Origin: Ancylobacter novellus
Lineage (GTDB): Bacteria > Pseudomonadota > Alphaproteobacteria > Rhizobiales > Methylopilaceae
Assembly (NCBI GenBank): GCA_003241695.1
Contig: QFPN01000012.1
Location: 112,032-176,031, forward strand
Direction: 5' to 3'
DNA: 64,000 nt
Shown here: positions 35,069-43,238 of the stretch, piece by piece
Position numbering within the stretch: the stretch's first letter is position 1
How the letters are laid out: every line of letters starts with the position of its first letter
Notes under the pieces: generated by a model
Told to the model about the DNA's origin: nothing
Databases searched by the model: none
Seen by the model: the letters and a program-made list of their open reading frames with translations, nothing else
Program-made: the position numbers and the translations under genes

Positions 35069-35186
35069 GTGCGTGCTTCGAGACGCGCCTTCGGCGCTCC
35101 TCAGCATGAGGAGCGTGAAGCGCAGCCCGGAACCACGAACACGCCTCATGCTGAGGAGGCCCGAAGGGCCGTCTCGAAGCACGCAG
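35069..35186. repeat. Palindromic intergenic repeat inside the sox operon
   Basis: GCGTGCTTCGAGACG near 35071 and CGTCTCGAAGCACGC at 35170-35184 form the outer arms. CCTCAGCATGAGG near 35098-35111 and CCTCATGCTGAGG at 35144-35156 form inner ones. The motif closely resembles a repeat common in rhizobial genomes. It fills most of the 175-bp gap between soxB and soxD and would form a large mRNA hairpin. Confidence 0.88.
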
Positions 35187-35217
35187 TCCCCCTCCTCCTT
35201 CAAGGCCGGCTGATCCC

Positions 35218-35502
35218 ATGCGCATCGCCTGTCCCTATTGCGGCTCCCGCGGCGTCGACGAGTTCTCTTATCTCGGCGACGCGACCGTGACCCGGCCGGA
35301 CCCCGCCGCCGAGAACGCCATGGCGGCCTTCGTCGACTACGTCCACATCCGCGACAACCCGGCGGGCCTCCATCGTGAGCTCTGGCAGCACGCCGCCGGA
35401 TGCCAGTCGTGGCTCGTCGTGACCCGCGACACCCGCACCCATGCGATCGAGGCCGTCGAGATGGCCAAGGACGTCGCGCTCGCTCGGGGAGCAGCCAAGT
35501 GA
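35218..35502 (+). CDS. soxD: Sarcosine oxidase subunit delta
   Basis: 94 residues. CPYCGSRGVDEFSYLGDA at the N-terminus and HAAGCQSWLVVTRDT further on supply the Cys/Cys/His/Cys zinc site of SoxD. The last codons overlap the soxA start (GTGA at 35499-35502), indicating coupling. It is a small structural subunit of heterotetrameric sarcosine oxidase. Confidence 0.97.
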   Translation: MRIACPYCGSRGVDEFSYLGDATVTRPDPAAENAMAAFVDYVHIRDNPAGLHRELWQHAAGCQSWLVVTRDTRTHAIEAVEMAKDVALARGAAK

Positions 35503-38477
35503 GCCAGTCCCATCGCCTCGCCTCGGGCGGCCTCGTCGACCGCTCCAGGACCCTGAGCTTCTCGTTCGACGGCAAGAGCTTCGCCGGCTATGCCGGCGAC
35601 ACCCTCGCCTCGGCGCTGGTCGCGAACGGCGTCAAGCTCGTCGGGCGCTCGTTCAAGTATCACCGCCCGCGCGGCCTGATTTCCGCCGGCCCCGAGGAGC
35701 CCAACGCCCTGGTCGAGCTGCGCGAGGGCGCGCGGCGCGAGCCCAACGTCAAGGCGACCGTGGCGGAGCTCTATGACGGGCTGACCGCGCAGAGCCAGAA
35801 CCGCTGGCCGTCGCTCGCCTTCGACCTGCTTGCGGTGAACCAGCTCGCCTCGCCGATCTTCACGGCGGGCTTCTACTACAAGACCTTCATGTGGCCGGCC
35901 TCCTTCTGGGAGAAGGTCTACGAGCCGATGATCCGCCGCGCCGCGGGCCTCGGCCGGGCCGCGGACGCCGCCGATCCGGACGAATACGAGAAGCGGACCG
36001 TCCATTGCGACGTGCTGGTGATCGGCTCCGGCCCTGCGGGCCTCGCGGCGGCGCTCGCCGCTGGCCGGACCGGCGCGCGCGTCGTGCTCGCCGAGGAGGA
36101 CTTCGCCCTCGGCGGCAGGCTGCTCGCCGAGCGCGTGACGGTCGGCGGCAAGCCGGCGGCCCGCTGGGCGGCCGAGGCCGAGGCCGAACTCGCCGCCATG
36201 CCCGAGGTCACGATCCTCAGGCGGACCGCCGTGTTCGGCGCCTACGACCACGGCGCCTACGCCGCGATCGAGAAGGTCGCGGACCATCTCGCCGTCCCGG
36301 CTCCGCACCAGCCGCGCCAGCGGCTGTGGCGGATCGTGGCGCGGCGCGCGGTGCTCGCGGCCGGCGCGATCGAACGGCCGGTCGCCTTCGGCAACAACGA
36401 CCGCCCCGGCGTCATGACGGCGGGCGCGGTGCGCACCTATCTCAACCGCTTCGGCGCGGCGCCGGGCAGGCGCGCGGTGGTCTACGCCAACAACGATGAC
36501 GCCGCCCGCACGGTCTCCGACCTCGCAGCGGCGGGCTGCGAGATCGCCGCGGTGGTGGACGCGCGCGGCGACGCCCTGGCGCTCCAGTCGGCCGCGCGGG
36601 CGGCGGCCGCGACGCTCGTCTTCGGCGGCGCGGTCGAGCAGGCGCTCGGCCGCGGCGCGGTGACGGGCGCCCGGATCGCGAACGCGAAGGGCGGAACGCA
36701 CGACGTCTCGTGCGACCTGATCGCGGTGTCGGGCGGCTGGAACCCCTCCGTCCAGCTCGCGAGCCATCAGGGCGCGCGGCCGCGCTGGGACGACCGGCTC
36801 GCGGCCTTCGTGCCTGACCTGACGCCTCCGGGGATGGCTGTCGCGGGCTCCGCGGCCGGCGCATTCGGTCTCGCGCAATGCCTCGCCGACGGCGCTCAGG
36901 CCGGCCGCGAGGCGGCGGAAGCCTGCGGCTTCGCCGGCGGCGGCTTCGATCGCCCCGACGTCGAGCCCGAGCCCGAAGAAGTGTTCGGCGCCGGTCCGTG
37001 GCGGATCAAGTCCACGGCCAAGGGTTTCGTCGACTTCCAGAACGACGTGACCGTGAAGGACGTCGAGCTCGCGGCGCGCGAGGGCTTCGTCTCGGTCGAG
37101 CATCTGAAGCGCTACACCACGCTCGGCATGGCGACCGACCAGGGCAAGACCGCGAACGTGGTCGGCCTTGCGATCATGGCCGAGGTCACGGGCCGCTCGA
37201 TCCCCGAGACCGGAACCACCCTCGCCCGCCCGCCCTTCGCTCCGGTCGCGCTCGGCGCGCTCGGCGGCGCCCATCGCGGCAAGGAGTTCAAGCCGACGCG
37301 GCTTCCGCCCAGCCACTTCTTCGCGGAGGAGCAGGGCGCGGTGTTCGTCGAGACCGGCCAGTGGATGCGCGCCGCCTATTTCCCGCGACCGGGCGAGAAG
37401 GACTGGTTTGACTCGATGAAGCGCGAGGTCGAGACCGTCCGCACCAAGGTCGGCGTCTACGACGCCTCGACGCTCGGCAAGATCGACGTCCAGGGCGCCG
37501 ACGCCGGCGCGTTCCTCGACCGCGTCTACACCAGCGTCTTCTCCAAGATGCCCGTCGGCAAGGCCCGTTACGGCCTGATGCTGCGCGAGGACGGCGTCGT
37601 TCTCGACGACGGCACCGTCGCCCGGCTCGGCGAGACGCATTACTACGTCACGACCTCGACCGCGCACGCGGCCCAGGTGATGCGCCACCTCGAGTTCTGC
37701 CGGCAATGGCTGTGCCCGGAACTCGACGTCCACCTCGCCTCGATCACCGACCAGTGGGCGAAATACGCCATCGCCGGACCGCGCGCCCGCGACGTGGTGG
37801 CGGCCCTGGTCGACGAGGGCTTTGACGTCTCGAACGAGGGGCTGCCGTTCCTCGGCGTGAAGGAGCTGACAGTGTGCGGCGGCGTGAAGGCGCGGCTGTT
37901 CCGCCTCTCCTTCTCGGGCGAGCTGGCCTATGAGCTCGCGGTCCCGGCGCGCTACGGCGACGCCATGATCCGCGCCATCATCGCGGCCGGCGAACCGTTC
38001 GGCATCTGCCCCTATGGGGCTGAGGCGCTCGCGACGATGCGGATCGAGAAGGGCCATGCGGCGGGGCCGGAGATCAACGGCCAGACCACCGCGGGAGACC
38101 TCGGCATGACCGGCCTGCTCTCGACCAAGAAGGACTTCGTGGGCCGCACCCTCGCGGGGCGCGAGGCTTTCGTCGATCCGGCCCGCCCCACCCTCGTCGG
38201 GCTGCGGCCGGTCGACCGCTCCGCGCGGCTGCGCTCGGGCGCCCATCTCGTGAAGAGCGGCGTCCAGCCGACCGCGGCCAACGACGAGGGCTACATCACC
38301 TCGACGGCCTACTCCCCCTCGAACGGCCACTGGATCGGCATCGGCTTCCTGTCGCGCGGAAGCGAGCGCATGGGCGAGATCGTCCGCGCCTTCGATCCCG
38401 TCCGCGACGGCGACGTCGAATGCGAGGTCGTCTCTCCCTGCTTCGTCGATCCGGAAGGAGCGCGCCTCCGTGCCTGA
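35499..38477 (+). CDS. soxA: Sarcosine oxidase subunit alpha
   Basis: 992 residues from the GTG at 35499, which overlaps the soxD stop; the frame is open further upstream but the homology starts at SHRLASGGLVDRSRTLSF. The N-terminal 2Fe-2S-like fold (DGKSFAGYAGDTLASALVANG) is followed by the NAD-binding domain with VLVIGSGPAGLAAALAAGRTG and by AAGAIERPVAFGNNDRPGVM. The C-terminal 400 residues are a GcvT-like tetrahydrofolate domain (VGVYDASTLGKIDVQGADA, SGELAYELAVPARYG). This subunit carries NAD and the folate site that captures the C1 unit. Confidence 0.96.
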   Translation: MSQSHRLASGGLVDRSRTLSFSFDGKSFAGYAGDTLASALVANGVKLVGRSFKYHRPRGLISAGPEEPNALVELREGARREPNVKATVAELYDGLTAQSQNRWPSLAFDLLAVNQLASPIFTAGFYYKTFMWPASFWEKVYEPMIRRAAGLGRAADAADPDEYEKRTVHCDVLVIGSGPAGLAAALAAGRTGARVVLAEEDFALGGRLLAERVTVGGKPAARWAAEAEAELAAMPEVTILRRTAVFGAYDHGAYAAIEKVADHLAVPAPHQPRQRLWRIVARRAVLAAGAIERPVAFGNNDRPGVMTAGAVRTYLNRFGAAPGRRAVVYANNDDAARTVSDLAAAGCEIAAVVDARGDALALQSAARAAAATLVFGGAVEQALGRGAVTGARIANAKGGTHDVSCDLIAVSGGWNPSVQLASHQGARPRWDDRLAAFVPDLTPPGMAVAGSAAGAFGLAQCLADGAQAGREAAEACGFAGGGFDRPDVEPEPEEVFGAGPWRIKSTAKGFVDFQNDVTVKDVELAAREGFVSVEHLKRYTTLGMATDQGKTANVVGLAIMAEVTGRSIPETGTTLARPPFAPVALGALGGAHRGKEFKPTRLPPSHFFAEEQGAVFVETGQWMRAAYFPRPGEKDWFDSMKREVETVRTKVGVYDASTLGKIDVQGADAGAFLDRVYTSVFSKMPVGKARYGLMLREDGVVLDDGTVARLGETHYYVTTSTAHAAQVMRHLEFCRQWLCPELDVHLASITDQWAKYAIAGPRARDVVAALVDEGFDVSNEGLPFLGVKELTVCGGVKARLFRLSFSGELAYELAVPARYGDAMIRAIIAAGEPFGICPYGAEALATMRIEKGHAAGPEINGQTTAGDLGMTGLLSTKKDFVGRTLAGREAFVDPARPTLVGLRPVDRSARLRSGAHLVKSGVQPTAANDEGYITSTAYSPSNGHWIGIGFLSRGSERMGEIVRAFDPVRDGDVECEVVSPCFVDPEGARLRA

Positions 38478-39063
38478 CGTCCATCCCTCCATGCTCGCCG
38501 CCCGCTCCGCCCTTCGCGCCCATGTCGCGCCGCAGGCGCGCGCCACGGGTCCCGTCCGCGCCCGGCTGCGCGAGCGCGACGGTCTCGTCCTCGCCTCTGT
38601 CGCGGCCCTGAAGGGCCGCGAGCAGGAACTCGCCGACGCCGTCCGCGCGCGTTTCGGGATCGAGCTTCCGGCCGGTCCGAAGCGGGCCGCCGCCGGCGCT
38701 TCCGCCTTCGTCGGAGCGGGTCCCCGCAAATGGCTGTTCGTCTCCGAGGATCCCGAGGCCGACATTTCCGATCTGCCCGCGGCCGTCGTCGACCAGTCGG
38801 ACGGGCGGACCGTGCTCAGCCTCTCCGGCGAGGCCGCCCGCGAGATCCTGTCCACCCTCGTCACCGTCGACCTGCACCCGCGCGCTTTCGCGGCCGGGGA
38901 CGCCGCCTCGACGCATGCCGCCGGGATCTCGATCCACCTGTGGCAGGTTGACGACGCTCCCAGCTATGAAATCGCGGCGTTCCGCTCCTACGCCGCAACG
39001 CTCTGGCGATGGATCGCGCATGCCGGCGCGGCGCGAGGCCTCGAAGCGGCGGCGAATGATTGA
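38470..39063 (+). CDS. soxG: Sarcosine oxidase subunit gamma
   Basis: 197 residues from a GTG at 38470 that overlaps the soxA end by 8 bp. The sequence has the SoxG/GcvT-like pattern: LRERDGLVLASVAALKGREQELADAVRARFG, WLFVSEDP, VVDQSDGRTVLSLSGEAAREIL and HLWQVDDAPSYEIAAFRSYAATLWRWI. Last gene of the operon. Confidence 0.94.
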   Translation: MPDVHPSMLAARSALRAHVAPQARATGPVRARLRERDGLVLASVAALKGREQELADAVRARFGIELPAGPKRAAAGASAFVGAGPRKWLFVSEDPEADISDLPAAVVDQSDGRTVLSLSGEAAREILSTLVTVDLHPRAFAAGDAASTHAAGISIHLWQVDDAPSYEIAAFRSYAATLWRWIAHAGAARGLEAAAND

Positions 39064-39069
39064 CGTTTT

Positions 39070-39090
39070 GGCGCCCAGAATCTGGGCGCC
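39070..39090. promoter_or_regulatory. 21-bp perfect palindrome after soxG
   Basis: GGCGCCCAGA and TCTGGGCGCC flank a single central A. It lies 6 bp beyond the sox operon. With no T run it could be an mRNA 3' hairpin, a weak terminator or a protein-binding site. Confidence 0.45.
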
Positions 39091-39526
39091 TCGCCCCCGA
39101 AAGGCCGGCGGGCCATCGTTCCGTTAACTTCCGGCTGCTCGGCCTCTCGCGCCGCAGCATGAAAAAGCGCCTCTCCGCAACCAGAGCGACTCCCTCCAAG
39201 TCACTCGCGTGCGAAGCAAACCTCTTTTCTCCTGTCTCCCCTTCTCACCGCGACGCAACACAACCGGCGGAAGGCGAGCAGACCGACTGCCGTTTCGCCC
39301 GCCACAATCTTGCCGTGCCGGCGCATCGGCGGACACACGACTGTCGTTCGACAACATAACGACGATTAATGGCGGGGCGATCCGAGCCACGAATACTAAG
39401 TGTTGTAAAAAAGCATCTTAAGATCGGCGAGAGGCCCAAGCTCAAAAATCAGGCTCGACTTTCACCGTCGCGGCGCGGATTTTGACATCAACCGCTTGAA
39501 CGGGTTTTCGAATCGGGGACTTCAAT
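39091..39526. other. Intergenic stretch before the porin gene
   Basis: About 435 bp with no convincing gene. Composition becomes AT-richer toward the porin (39330-39430, including TTGTAAAAAAGCATCTTAAG near 39403), consistent with a promoter and a long untranslated leader. Short open frames here show no recognisable protein pattern. Confidence 0.4.
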
Positions 39527-40363
39527 ATGAAAAAGGCTGTCGCGTTCACTCTTAAGGCCATGGCTGGCTTCGCAGGCGCCGCGCTGATCGCCGGCTCGGC
39601 CTCGGCCGCCGACCTCGCCGCTCCGGAGCCGGCGGTGATCGCCGAAGTTCCGTCCATGATCGACATCGCCTTCGGCGTCGCGGGCGTCACCGACTACCGC
39701 TTCCGCGGCATCGCGCAGAGCAACAAGAACCCGGCCGTGCAGGGCTACGCCGAGCTGCAGGTCGCCGACTGGTTCTACGCTGGCGTGTGGGGCTCGAGCG
39801 TCGACTTCCCGACCGCTCGCGGTCTTGCCGATCCGGCGATGGAAATCGACTTCTACGCCGGCCTGCGCCACAGCTGGGACGCGTTCTCCATCGACGTCGG
39901 CGGCCTGTACTACTACTACCCCGGCCAGAAGAACAATCTCCGGAACATGGACTACTGGGAGCTCTACGCGAAGCCGGGCTTCGCGTTCGGCGACATCGCT
40001 TCGATCACCGGCAACCTGTACTGGACGACCGACTTTGCGAACCTGGGCAATGACGCTCTCTACCTCTCGGTGATCCCGAAGGTGAACGTGCCGCTCGACC
40101 TCGGCTCCGACGTCGCCGTCTACGTGTCGGGCGAAATCGGCAAGCAGTGGTTCAAGCGCTCGCGTCTCGCTGACCCGAACGACTACATGACCTGGAACGT
40201 CGGCGCGGGCCTCACCTACAAGGCGATGACCCTCGACGTCCGCTACAGCGACACCGACCTCAAGAAGAGCGAGTGCGTGACCAACACCGGCGCTCGCAGC
40301 TGGTGCGGTCAGGCCGTCGTCGGCAAGATCTCCTTCGACACCTCGCTCAACAAGCTGAAGTGA
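39527..40363 (+). CDS. TorF-type putative outer membrane porin
   Basis: 278 residues. Signal peptide ending GSASAADLAAPEPA. The mature part has alternating aromatic beta strands: IDIAFGVAGVTDYRFRGIAQSNKNPAVQG, WFYAGVWGSSVDF, EIDFYAGLRHSWDAFSIDVGGLYYYYPG and DYWELYAKPGFAFG. This is the pattern of the TorF family (about 230-260 residues) of Gram-negative putative porins. The transported solute is unknown. The AT-rich leader and a strong terminator suggest high expression. Confidence 0.88.
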   Translation: MKKAVAFTLKAMAGFAGAALIAGSASAADLAAPEPAVIAEVPSMIDIAFGVAGVTDYRFRGIAQSNKNPAVQGYAELQVADWFYAGVWGSSVDFPTARGLADPAMEIDFYAGLRHSWDAFSIDVGGLYYYYPGQKNNLRNMDYWELYAKPGFAFGDIASITGNLYWTTDFANLGNDALYLSVIPKVNVPLDLGSDVAVYVSGEIGKQWFKRSRLADPNDYMTWNVGAGLTYKAMTLDVRYSDTDLKKSECVTNTGARSWCGQAVVGKISFDTSLNKLK

Positions 40364-40399
40364 TCGAACGAGGGCGCGTCCCTCGATCCTCAAATACGG

Positions 40400-40432
40400 A
40401 CGCCGCGCTCGAAAGAGCGCGGCGTTTTTTAT
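40400..40432 (+). terminator. Intrinsic terminator after the porin gene
   Basis: ACGCCGCGCTC (40400-40410) pairs with GAGCGCGGCGT (40415-40425) around a GAAA tetraloop and is followed by six Ts. Confidence 0.95.
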
Positions 40433-40482
40433 TGTCCTGATTTCAAGCGCCGGAGCCGAATGCGGCGTCAGGCGGGAGACGC

Positions 40483-41007
40483 TCAGGCGCCTTCCTTGAG
40501 CTTGGCGTTGCACTGCGAGTAGTAGCCGCCGCCCTTGGCGATCCAGTTCGGCTGCTCGGCGCCCGCCGCCTTGTTGGCGCGGTACTGGTCGAGGCAGGTG
40601 TGCATGCGCGCCTTGCCCGGCGTCTCGCTCGAATACTTGTCGGACACCGCGGTCGGGAACGCCATCTTGCCGCCGGCGGCGGGCTTCGCGGCGCTCGCGC
40701 CCTTCGGCGCGGGCGTCCCGTTCGGGGCCGTCGTCGTGGTCGAGGTCGGAGCGGGCTTGGTCGCGGCGGCGGGCTTGGCGTCCGCCGCCTTTTCGGCCGC
40801 GGCCGCCTCGGCTTCCGAGGCGTCGTCGTCGGAACACTCCGCCTTGCGGAAGTCGTTCCACTTCATGCCCTTCAGCGTGTCGTTCTTCTTCGCGTCCTGA
40901 TATTTGGCGCTGCATTCCTTCATGGTCAGCGCCGAGGCGGGCGCGGCCGAGAAGCCTAGGGCCGCGGCGAGCGCGACCGCCGAGCAGAGGCTCAAGGAAC
41001 GGAACAT
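40483..41007 (-). CDS. Secreted Cys/Trp-motif protein of unknown function
   Basis: 174 residues from the ATG at 41007, which starts a clean signal peptide (MFRSLSLCSAVALAAALGFSAAPASA). Two related segments, one near residue 30 (ECSAKYQDAKK, WNDFRKAEC) and one at the C-terminus (TCLDQYRANKA, NWIAKGGGYYSQC), each run Cys-Tyr-Trp-Cys and probably form disulfide-closed helical hairpins. They are joined by an Ala/Lys/Pro/Thr-rich linker. Similar proteins occur in rhizobia without assigned function. It is expected in the periplasm. Confidence 0.72.
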   Translation of the reverse strand: MFRSLSLCSAVALAAALGFSAAPASALTMKECSAKYQDAKKNDTLKGMKWNDFRKAECSDDDASEAEAAAAEKAADAKPAAATKPAPTSTTTTAPNGTPAPKGASAAKPAAGGKMAFPTAVSDKYSSETPGKARMHTCLDQYRANKAAGAEQPNWIAKGGGYYSQCNAKLKEGA

Positions 41008-41110
41008 GCGGCATGTCCTTTTCGAGAATGGGGCCGGTTCGCGGTCCCGGGGGAACGCGGCGCGGAGCCGCCGCGAAAAAAGTATAGGCCTCGCGCGCAG
41101 GCCGCCCACC

Positions 41111-41290
41111 GGCGCCTTCGGCGTGCGCGGCGCAGCCACGCGTCAGACGGCCGGCCGCTCGAGAACGCCGTTCGGGCTCGCCTCGTCGATCGCCTGCGGC
41201 GGCGCCTTCGGCGTGCGCGGCGCAGCCACGCGTCAGACGGCCGGCCGCTCGAGAACGCCGTTCGGGCTCGCCTCGTCGATCGCCTGCGGC
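41111..41290. repeat. Perfect 90-bp tandem duplication at the end of the yidB-like gene
   Basis: Bases 41111-41200 and 41201-41290 are identical over 90 bp (each begins GGCGCCTTCGGCGTGCGCGG and ends CGCCTGCGGC). The second copy contains the last 58 bases of the leftward YidB-family gene. The first copy is therefore a detached duplicate of its 3' end plus downstream sequence. Confidence 0.97.
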
Positions 41291-41586
41291 AGGCGTCCGG
41301 CGAGGATCTCCAGCGCCTTGTCGACCGAGATCCCGAACCGGTCCGCGATCGCGCGCACCTGTTCGTTGTCGAGCGCGGCCCGGAGATCGTCGACGGTGAT
41401 CGGCTGGTTTTCGCCGCGGCCGAGCCAGGACTTCACCTGCGCGCCGTAGCCCGAGTTTTGAAGCTGGTCGAGCACGCCCTGCAGGCCGCCCGGAACCATC
41501 CGCTCGATGATGGAAGGCAACGCCGCCGCGCCCGCCTGGGCGATCGTATCGCCGAGCGAGCCCTTGATCTGGTCGAACAATCCCAT
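41233..41586 (-). CDS. YidB-family (DUF937) protein
   Basis: 117 residues. It begins MGLFDQIKGSLGDTIAQAG and contains LQGVLDQLQNSGYGAQVKSWLGRGENQPIT and IADRFGISVDKALEILAGRLPQAID, the standard YidB pattern. Function in the family is not established. The stop lies inside a 90-bp tandem duplication. The gene has no signal peptide. Confidence 0.9.
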   Translation of the reverse strand: MGLFDQIKGSLGDTIAQAGAAALPSIIERMVPGGLQGVLDQLQNSGYGAQVKSWLGRGENQPITVDDLRAALDNEQVRAIADRFGISVDKALEILAGRLPQAIDEASPNGVLERPAV

Positions 41587-41729
41587 GCGTCACTCCTCCA
41601 GCCATCCGAAAGCGAAGATCGGAGCGCTTTCACGCGCCCGCCGGACATGCCCCGCGCGGCGCACGTGAAATGACGTGACGCAGAGGTCGTCAGGCATGGC
41701 GAAACGCGTCGCACCCGCAGCCGAGCCGC

Positions 41730-42482
41730 TCAGGTCGTCCGGATCGCCTGCACGAGGCGCATCCGGTCTTCGGCGATCACGAGGCCCGACAGGATCCCGG
41801 TGCGGAAGGCGCCCGTGTCGAGATTGATCCGGTGCGGATGGTCGAGATCGAGCGGGGTTGTCGGCGTGTGCCCGTGGATCACCGCGACGCCGTTCGGGTA
41901 GGGACCGGGACTGTCAAGAAAAGGCCACCGCGTCCACATCAAGGTACGGGACAGTTGGGCGTCGAGTTCCGTCCCGGGGTCGATCCCCGCGTGGACGAAG
42001 AAGAGATCGCCAAGCCTGAAGAAAAGCGGCAGCCTGTCGAGCCAGTCGGCAAGGCCGTCGCGGACAAGCGCATGCCCGAGCCGCGCCGGCCAACCGTCGC
42101 CGTCGTCGAGTCCGAAACTCGCGAGCGTCTCGCGCCCGCCGAAATCGAGCCAGAGCGCCTGCTCCGCGGCGTCGCCCGAAAACGCCGCTCGCAGCATCCG
42201 GTCCTCGTGGTTGCCCTTCAGCGTTATCGAAGCGGCCCCGGCGACGCCCTCCCTGGCGCGCAGCAGCGCGGCGCGGCTCGCGGGGCCTCGGTCGACGAGA
42301 TCGCCGAGCTGCAGGAAGGTCGCGCGCACGGCGCCCGAGAGATCTTCCGCAAGGGCGCCGGCCAGCGCCTCGAAGAGATCGTCATGACCGTGGACGTCGC
42401 CGATCGCGGCGACGGCCTCGCCCGGCGGAAGAGAACGGATCGCGGGACGCCAGGGAGAGCGATGGATGACGGGCGAAGACAT
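41730..42482 (-). CDS. Serine/threonine-type metallophosphoesterase
   Basis: About 250 residues. The PPP-family metal motifs are complete: GDVHGH, GDLVDRG and GNHE, then His in FFVHAG and HGHTP. Such proteins are Ser/Thr protein phosphatases or Ap4A-like hydrolases; the short length suits either. Two start codons are possible, 42494 and 42482. The first abuts the T run of the lanmodulin terminator, so the second was chosen, though neither has a strong ribosome site. It lies downstream of lanmodulin in the same direction. Confidence 0.88.
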   Translation of the reverse strand: MSSPVIHRSPWRPAIRSLPPGEAVAAIGDVHGHDDLFEALAGALAEDLSGAVRATFLQLGDLVDRGPASRAALLRAREGVAGAASITLKGNHEDRMLRAAFSGDAAEQALWLDFGGRETLASFGLDDGDGWPARLGHALVRDGLADWLDRLPLFFRLGDLFFVHAGIDPGTELDAQLSRTLMWTRWPFLDSPGPYPNGVAVIHGHTPTTPLDLDHPHRINLDTGAFRTGILSGLVIAEDRMRLVQAIRTT

Positions 42483-42493
42483 ACCGTCGACCA

Positions 42494-42527
42494 TAAAAGA
42501 AAAGGCCCGCGCCAGGATGCGGGCCTT
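42494..42527 (-). terminator. Intrinsic terminator of the lanmodulin gene
   Basis: On the minus strand AAGGCCCGC (42527-42519) and GCGGGCCTT (42510-42502) pair around an 8-nt loop and run into TTTTCTTTT. It isolates the lanmodulin transcript, as expected for an abundant single-gene mRNA. Confidence 0.85.
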
Positions 42528-42568
42528 CGCTTCAGCGCGATGTGACGCAGGTCACGCCACGCAGGGCG

Positions 42569-42976
42569 TCACTTGACGATCATGACGACGACGGCCTGGC
42601 CGGCCGGCGTGTCGAGTTCGGCGGCGTCGAGCGTGCCGTCGTTGTCGGGGTTAGCCTTCTTGAAGCGGGCGCGCAGGATCGAAAGCCACTCGTCCATCTC
42701 GAGGGTCTTGTCGCCGTCCTTGTTGGCCTTCTTCCAGTCCTTCTCGGTGAGACGGCCCTTGGTCTCGCCGCTCTCGAGCGTGGTGTCGCCGTCAGGATTG
42801 ATCGCGACGAAAACCTTCGAACCGGCGTGGATGACCTCGGCCATGTCGAGCGTGCCGTCGCTGTCGCCATCGATGGCCTTGATGACCTCAGCGCCGGACA
42901 TCTTGGTCTGGGCGAGCGCCGGCGAGGCGACGAAGGCCGCGGCGAACAGAGCGGCGGCCGCGATGCGATAGGTCAT
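42569..42976 (-). CDS. lanM: Lanmodulin-like lanthanide-binding EF-hand protein
   Basis: 135 residues: signal peptide to about residue 22, then four EF loops at 36-47, 60-71, 85-96 and 109-120. The loops are separated by only 12-13 residues, the hallmark of lanmodulin (calmodulin-type pairs are farther apart). The segments AEVIHAGS, TKGRLTEKDW, MDEWLSILRARFKKANPDND and the end AGQAVVVMIVK match lanmodulins, most closely as I recall the Hansschlegelia type. Only loops 2 and 4 have Pro at position 2, and loops 2-4 begin with Asn rather than Asp; every loop keeps an acidic residue at positions 9 and 12. Periplasmic lanthanide binding is expected. It has its own GGAGATGAG ribosome site and terminator. 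Confidence 0.93.
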   Translation of the reverse strand: MTYRIAAAALFAAAFVASPALAQTKMSGAEVIKAIDGDSDGTLDMAEVIHAGSKVFVAINPDGDTTLESGETKGRLTEKDWKKANKDGDKTLEMDEWLSILRARFKKANPDNDGTLDAAELDTPAGQAVVVMIVK

Positions 42977-43238
42977 TGCTCATCTCCTTTATAATAATAA
43001 GACGCCGATGGCGCTTCCATCTGAAGAAACGAGCGCGGAACCCGCTTCGTTCGACGTGAACTCCACTTAGCTGAGCGTCAGATAATAAGAAAGAAATAAA
43101 AGCAATGCGTCCGCGACGGCGCGTCGCGGCCCGGCTTTCCCGGCCGGTCGCCGTTCAATCGAATGGCGAAAGTTACGCATCGGTTTCTCCGCGCGTCCGA
43201 CTGAAACAGACGGACGCGCGGGCGGCTCCCGTCCGTAT
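42977..43238 (-). promoter_or_regulatory. Promoter and leader region of the lanmodulin gene
   Basis: Immediately upstream on the minus strand is the ribosome site GGAGATGAG (42986-42978), preceded by an AT-rich stretch (TTATTATTATAAAGG, near 43000-42985) and another near 43075-43105 (TTTATTTCTTTCTTATTATC). The lanmodulin promoter is probably within these AT-rich pieces. No operator was identified. Confidence 0.4.

Noticed and set aside
39209..39421. Short open frames in the soxG-porin gap
   Set aside because: Composition and length fit chance frames, with no ribosome site or recognised protein pattern.
41111..41290. Two 90-bp direct copies considered as a CRISPR or VNTR array
   Set aside because: Only two adjacent units with no spacers, and the unit includes coding sequence of the yidB-like gene.
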